Shown piece by piece: positions 59,246 to 64,000 of a stretch of DNA of 64,000 nt. Every line of letters begins with the position of its first letter. Within the stretch, counting starts at the first letter, position 1. The notes beneath the pieces were generated by a model that searched no databases, was not told where the DNA came from, and saw only the letters and a program-made list of their open reading frames with translations. Location: the NCBI RefSeq assembly GCF_037975245.1, contig NC_092575.1, positions 19,611,841 through 19,675,840 of the forward strand, read 5' to 3'. The translations under genes and the position numbers were made by a program. This stretch comes from Apostichopus japonicus (Eukaryota; Echinodermata; Holothuroidea; Aspidochirotida; Stichopodidae).

Positions 59246-61384
59246 CAAGCAGCAGGTATCCAGTCAGATTACTTGTATAATATAAGAGGAAGAGACAAGT
59301 CAAGACTCGAGTCGTATACGGTACGCGTAATTTTTTTTTTCCTAGGACGAATAAGGGCATAGGCCAATCAAATCCCTGGATTCCAAACATGTGACGCTTT
59401 TTCAAAAAACATGTTCTGAATCTTTTTTCCTAGTTTTGACTCCAGATTATGAACGACAATCCTTCATTTTCATGAGATTAGAATCTCTAACCCACTTTAT
59501 AAACCCTAACTCTGATTTCAAACGAATTTGTAAATTCCTGAAAAACATGAAACCCTTATCCGTCCTGGGAATAAAAATTAGGCATACGGTACGCGACGGA
59601 GATAACTAGACTTCCTACCTACACTGTGGAGCTCTTAAGGGCACAGTCGCAGCAATCAACTGGGGCTCGCAGAACTGGTCCAAAGACTAAGTAAATTGCG
59701 TATGTTGCTACTGAGCTGAGGGATCATGTGTCCTACTAATCGATCTCCCCAGTTTCTATTAACATATCTATGGATCACATGACACCACCTAATTGACGCA
59801 ATTAGTTGGAATTTGAATGTGGCTTCAGAGGTAACACTCCTATGTGCTTTACCTACCGTGGGTTTGCATTATAATTGGGGGGAGGGGGGGGGGGAGAAGG
59901 GATACAGGGAGCGAAATAAGGGAAACTTGTCAGAAGAAGCATGTTTGTTTATCTTTATTATTTGTATTGATTTCATTCGCAATTAAAACAAGTGTGAATA
60001 TATACACCCAAAACCAATACATCACACCGCACCCCATCGAAGAAAACCACGCGACAGCTTGACGATGTAAAACAGGCCAAGTATTTGAGGTCAATTAACA
60101 AAGCTAGAAGAGTTGATAAAAGAAACCTAAAAGAAACGCGTTAAAAAGTGACAAAGTTAGAAATAAGAGAAAATAATAAAAGGAGAGACGGAATATGATA
60201 AGAACAAAATGAAACAATTCCTAACCAGTAAACACCCTTGTTACAATTACATAGGTAGTATTTGATATCGTCAGGTTGTATATGATCTCCAAACGCTTTG
60301 GTTAGGTTACTATAATGTCCTTGTGGATTTATCCTTGAAACCTGATGCATACTTAGCTGTCACTGTTGTAAGCAGTTGTAGAATTTCATCACTTGAAATA
60401 GTACTCTTTTTGTATAGATATATTATTTTCCTATGTGATTACTGGATAATTATTGAAATATTATAAAGAAACACATTTTTAAGCTCAGTTGCTATGATGA
60501 CATCACTCTTCTGTTGCATTAAACAAAATAGCAAAAATTTTAAGAAATTCTTCGCGATACAAAATGCTATGAAAGATGTTAATTGTTTTGCCCTGAATAT
60601 GCAGAGTTAAAAAATATATATATATATATATATATAATTCTACATTCAGCTTTAGTAAAACCCGTCTCCATTAATAGAGAAAAGCATTGGATTGAAGAAA
60701 GGTACACATAAATGTGTCTCGATGATGTATACTATTTAAACTTGCTCAAGTCTTCGACTTCGTGTGTGAAAAAAAAACATTAAGATAAGTCATATATCTA
60801 CCAAATGATTGGAATGACGTCATCCTTCATTAAAGGGAAACTCTAGGCGATAACTTCAGTTTGAGACGGTACACACCCAATGCTGTCGGTCCAGGTTGTA
60901 CTTCTATGAAACTTTTACTTTTTAAGCAGCAGAAGTTCATTAATTAAAGTGACTGGACTTAAAAGTCTAATACTGACAGACCATTCTATCCGTTCCTCAG
61001 ATGCAACACGTAACTCAATAGGGCAAAAAATAACACTTTCATGGCTTACAATGACACGTTTATAATATAATGTAAGTTTGCAAGGATAAAATGGTGTCGA
61101 TTGTCAACTAAGGGTGCCGCCCTAAAATGACCATGTTTGGGTTGAGTTGTTAGAATCGACCAAACAACGGATTAACATGAACATTTAGGCCTGTACTGAG
61201 GAGATGACGTTATCATCCATTTAGCCAGCTTACAGGAGCATTTATCTTTGTCATATTTTAAAGGTGAACCTCTTGCCAAACCAGAAGAGCCTGTAGCAAA
61301 TATTTCTACCATTCAGTTTTTTATATATATTTTTTATGGACTATACGATGTATCAAGACTGTCATATCAGCCGATACACATATA
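59246..61384. other. Intergenic DNA, no gene recognised
   Basis: Contains G-run 59879-59894 and a (TA)n microsatellite at about 60607-60637. No coding or clear mobile sequence recognised. Confidence 0.45.
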
Positions 61385-61697
61385 GAACACAGTTACTCAG
61401 AACTGCATATCTTACAGTTTTGTACCAGAGTAAAAACTGGATCGTTCATGTTATCTATGTTATACATCCGATACCATGCGCTACTATAGGATTACAGTAA
61501 GAACTGAGGATATTTGTAATCCCAACAAATCCAGTCGTTTGTGATTTGTTGGGATTACACGTTTCCTCAGTTCTTACTGTAATCCTAATAGCACATTGCT
61601 ACCGATTTATCATATTTATCAGCACGATCCAGTTTTAACTGTATGGTACAAAGTGTTAAGATTTACAGTAGTTACTGTAATCTCTGTGTGAATCGAC
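61385..61697. mobile_element. Foldback MITE, copy 3 (near-perfect central hairpin)
   Basis: Same family as 42425-42711. The centre is a strong hairpin: GGATTACAGTAAGAACTGAG at 61490 pairs with CTCAGTTCTTACTGTAATCC ending near 61590, with an inner TGTAATCCCAACAAATC / GATTTGTTGGGATTACA pair. Outer arms pair AAAACTGGATCG with CGATCCAGTTTT. The right end is TCTCTGTGTGAATCG. It begins about 40 bp downstream (3') of sulfotransferase paralogue 2, so it may be transcribed in that gene's 3' UTR. Confidence 0.8.
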
Positions 61698-61739
61698 TGG
61701 TAAGATATTATATTGCCTATGGTCATTCTTTAATAGCTG

Positions 61740-62903
61740 CTACACAGTTGCTCTTTTCTGTTGTCGTTTCATAGCTTCCATTGCGTAACCATAGTTCACG
61801 ATCGACTTGCAAATTTCCGATTTAGCTTTTACTTTGTACTTGATATTTTCGTGATTCCCAGCTACGATTGCTACCTTACTCTCCCCAACACATTCTTCTT
61901 GCATCGCGTTTAAATGATCTCGGAAATATCTCAAATCCTTTTCAAAGTCTGGTCCATACTCATCCACCATTTGCCAAAAGGTTTCATTAAAGTGTGTATA
62001 TAACATCATGTCCGCTTTATTCAGTTCTTGTATTTGTTCTCTGCTGCTGGAATCAGCCTGTAGAGGATTTGGTTGTTCTCGCATCTTAATGTACAAAATA
62101 TCATCAAACTTCCAACAAAGTAGACGTTTTAAAAGGATCAACGATTCATCGAAATATTCTGTAATTAAAACTAAACTAAAAAGTGCTGAATAATCCTTAA
62201 TCTTCTTACGAATAAAACTCGTATCATTTAAGTCTCCGTTTGTCATTGAAAATTCCATGTCACGAAATTGCTGATTGCAAACTATTGCGCTCCATTCTTT
62301 GAATTTGGCGGGAAACTTCAGAAACGCTTTCACCGGATCGGGCTCCCAAAATCGTAGCGGTTCGACTATTTTGTAATGATGAAAATATTGATACGAGGAT
62401 AACCATTGGTCGACGGGATGACGTAATATCGTCATGTAAATTGTCGATGGATTCATTAGTTGGCGAAGTTCTTTCCAATTTGGTCGCATGTGAATGTTAG
62501 AGATATTAAATTGATAATTTTGGTAATCCCCAACCTCTACTCCGATAGGAGGTAGGAAGTCTGTGATATATGTTGGTTTGGATGGCGACATTATATGGCC
62601 AACCACTTGTTCCTTGTTCAGCAGAAAAGACAGGTTATTGGAAAGACCGTACCTGTTCAAAATATTACGTAAGGTGGTGCTGCCTGTTTTGTGCGTCTTA
62701 ATAAAGACCAAATTACCCTTTGGTTCACAAGACGAGGAGTCGTTAGTTTGTGAAACATTAAGCCAACTTCTGTCAGGCTGGAGATTTGTTAAGCTACGGA
62801 TAAAAAAAAAGAGAGAAAGAAAGAGAGAGAGAGGCAGAGATAGAGAAACACTATAAATATGCAATATTTTCTTTGCGGATCTTACGTACGGGGTATTATT
62901 CAT
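61740..62903 (-). CDS. GAL3ST: Galactose-3-O-sulfotransferase family, paralogue 2 (5' end uncertain)
   Basis: The catalytic exon by comparison with paralogue 1 is 62793-61740 (acceptor ATCCGTAG; 350 codons plus TAG), starting LTNLQPDRSWLNVS. It keeps the PAPS 5' loop FIKTHKTGSTT, the NIHMRPNWKELRQLMNP block and TILRHPVDQWLSS. The same frame stays open upstream through the acceptor and polypyrimidine tract to an ATG at 62903, adding MNNTPYVRSAKK and a hydrophobic S/L/P/F stretch. This gives an uninterrupted 387-aa frame. By homology the real N-terminal membrane exon should be separate and upstream, but none resembling that of paralogue 1 is found in 62904-64000; it may lie beyond the window. 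The enzyme would act in the Golgi on galactose-terminated acceptors. No disabling mutation is seen. Confidence 0.82.
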   Translation of the reverse strand: MNNTPYVRSAKKILHIYSVSLSLPLSLFLSLFFFIRSLTNLQPDRSWLNVSQTNDSSSCEPKGNLVFIKTHKTGSTTLRNILNRYGLSNNLSFLLNKEQVVGHIMSPSKPTYITDFLPPIGVEVGDYQNYQFNISNIHMRPNWKELRQLMNPSTIYMTILRHPVDQWLSSYQYFHHYKIVEPLRFWEPDPVKAFLKFPAKFKEWSAIVCNQQFRDMEFSMTNGDLNDTSFIRKKIKDYSALFSLVLITEYFDESLILLKRLLCWKFDDILYIKMREQPNPLQADSSSREQIQELNKADMMLYTHFNETFWQMVDEYGPDFEKDLRYFRDHLNAMQEECVGESKVAIVAGNHENIKYKVKAKSEICKSIVNYGYAMEAMKRQQKRATV

Positions 62904-63039
62904 CTATATAGTGTATAATATTAGAATTTTAGTGTTAGAATTTGTGGCGGAAATTGCTTTGCCGACTTTTTGACATGTCCACACATTTGGCACAGTGCAT
63001 GTACACTTATGCCTCTCATACGACATTTTCATATTTGCT

Positions 63040-63335
63040 AATAGTAGTTGTACCAGAGGTCATTGTCTTAAACTCCAAAAGTCACAAAGTAGGATTAATA
63101 TTCGGCATAAGTTTTTTTCTAATAGGATTGTGCATGAGTGGAACGGTTTCCCTGAGAAAGTTGTACTTGCAAGTAGTGTCAATGGATTAAGAATGCTTTG
63201 GACAAGCACTTTAAGCATTGTAATCGGGTCTGAGTGTTTGTGTCTTCAGTTTTTTCTCTCTCCTATAGGGTCCTTGATGGGGACTTGAGTGTCCCTCCTG
63301 ATCCCTTTTTCTACTAAACTAAACTACGACGATAA
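63040..63335 (+). pseudogene. 3'-terminal LINE fragment (reverse transcriptase C-terminus)
   Basis: The plus-strand frame reads HCLKLQKSQSRINIRHKFFS then NRIVHEWNGFPEKVV, the characteristic C-terminal block of CR1/Rex-like LINE ORF2 proteins (consensus idea: N.R..FFS.RVV..WN.LP..VV). The sequence ends in a short ACTAAACTAAACTA tail typical of a LINE 3' terminus (about 63313-63328). Everything upstream of the C-terminus is missing (5' truncated). Confidence 0.75.
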
Positions 63336-63359
63336 TATATGAGAGAGTAAATGACAACA

Positions 63360-63445
63360 CAGAGACTCCCCTCCCATCCCCACCCATCTCGCCCTCCCCA
63401 CCTCATCCACCCCTACCCATCTCGCCATCCGCACTTCATATTACA
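63360..63445 (+). repeat. C-rich low-complexity tract
   Basis: Loose repeats of CCCATCTCGCC, CCCCACCTCATCC and CACCCCTACCC. It resembles the C-rich tract near 31600-31735 in composition only. Confidence 0.55.
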
Positions 63446-63511
63446 TTTCCACCTTCTGGTTGATAAAACATATAACTCACACTACACGGTTTTTACACAT
63501 GTACATGTGAA

Positions 63512-64000
63512 CAGGGGCGTATCCAGGGGGGGGGGCGCAACAGGCGCGCAACAGGCGCGCGCCCCCCCCCTATTGGCCGTCACCAAAAAAAAAAGTTTAG
63601 CAAAAAAAAAAAAAAAAAAAAAAAAATTGATGACGACCTTTATATGTGAGATGTCGGTGATCGCTCAACCCCCCCCCCCCTTCCGTATGCTTTATTTTTT
63701 GTTTGCCAAAAAAGGGTTCTGGCGAAGTTCGGCGGCATAATAGTTTTAGAAACATAGATGGTAATTGTGTTTGTATTATCACTATAAACACTAAATGACA
63801 TGCCAGCCATACTAAATTGTGCATTTTGTGTCCATATTTACTGGAAATGTTGCTTATTATTAAGGTCGAAAAATGGATCACATATGGCCATGGGCGGCGA
63901 TCCTGGGTGGAGGGGGGATATATCCCCCCATGAAAATGGGTGGAGGGGATGTAATGCACCATATCCCCCCACCAAATGCCAGGGATAAGAATATTTTCAT
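63512..64000. mobile_element. CAGGGGCGTATCCAGG element, copy B (cut by window end)
   Basis: It begins CAGGGGCGTATCCAGGGG and continues base by base as the reverse complement of copy A's right half (26740 back to about 26270), including the C/G runs, the poly-A, GTTTGCCAAAAAAGGGTTCT and the CATATGGCCATGGGCGGCGA phrase. Point changes and run-length differences only. The left TIR would lie beyond the window. Confidence 0.85.

Overview
This window is animal nuclear DNA: AT-rich, with short coding exons separated by long GT-AG introns, polyadenylation signals instead of operons, and dense DNA transposons, tRNA-derived SINEs and satellite-like arrays. The genes and the repeat style (TTAA-flanked MITEs, a SINE with a conserved central core, amplified galactose-3-O-sulfotransferases) suggest a marine deuterostome, most likely an echinoderm and perhaps a sea cucumber. 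The lineage is inference; the eukaryotic nature is directly visible.

Region 1 (1-10.8 kb): the last exon of an unrecognised plus-strand gene ends at 1205. It faces a complete five-exon minus-strand SLX1 gene (5516-9649; GIY-YIG nuclease plus C-terminal zinc finger; 271 aa when spliced). Between them lie a TTAA-flanked MITE and a tRNA-derived SINE-like element. SLX1 is divergent from the next gene, with about 1.2 kb between the start codons.

Region 2 (10.8-31.8 kb): a complete ten-exon NIPSNAP1/2-type gene (10820-28111, plus strand; 285 aa when spliced). Its introns hold most of the mobile DNA here: a TIR element in intron 1, a SINE-like tRNA head in intron 2, a 1.95-kb TIR element carrying eight copies of a CGTACG-centred 16-mer in intron 3, a SINE in intron 4, a tandem duplication in intron 5, and a hAT-like element with a second TIR element nested in it in intron 9.

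Region 3 (31.8-64 kb): two minus-strand galactose-3-O-sulfotransferase paralogues about 29 kb apart. The first (31800-35016) can be rebuilt with a start codon, a signal-anchor exon and one large catalytic exon. The second (61740-62903) shows only the catalytic exon plus an unusual read-through 5' extension. The 26 kb between them has no recognisable intact gene. It is mostly mobile DNA: a 4.9-kb TIR element, a 2.2-kb TIR element with a dead LINE inside it, three copies of a foldback MITE, a core SINE, and two inverted arrays of the same ~147-bp satellite family.

SLX1 (DNA repair), NIPSNAP (mitochondrial) and the sulfotransferases (Golgi glycan sulfation) share no evident pathway, and their proximity is ordinary metazoan gene order. 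No CRISPR array, true tRNA gene, rRNA or prokaryotic feature was seen. I did not find an obviously new biological system. The best leads are the intron-3 element with its 16-mer array, the high-identity block shared by the sulfotransferase paralogues, and the signal-anchor-like reading frame that runs through a splice acceptor tract.
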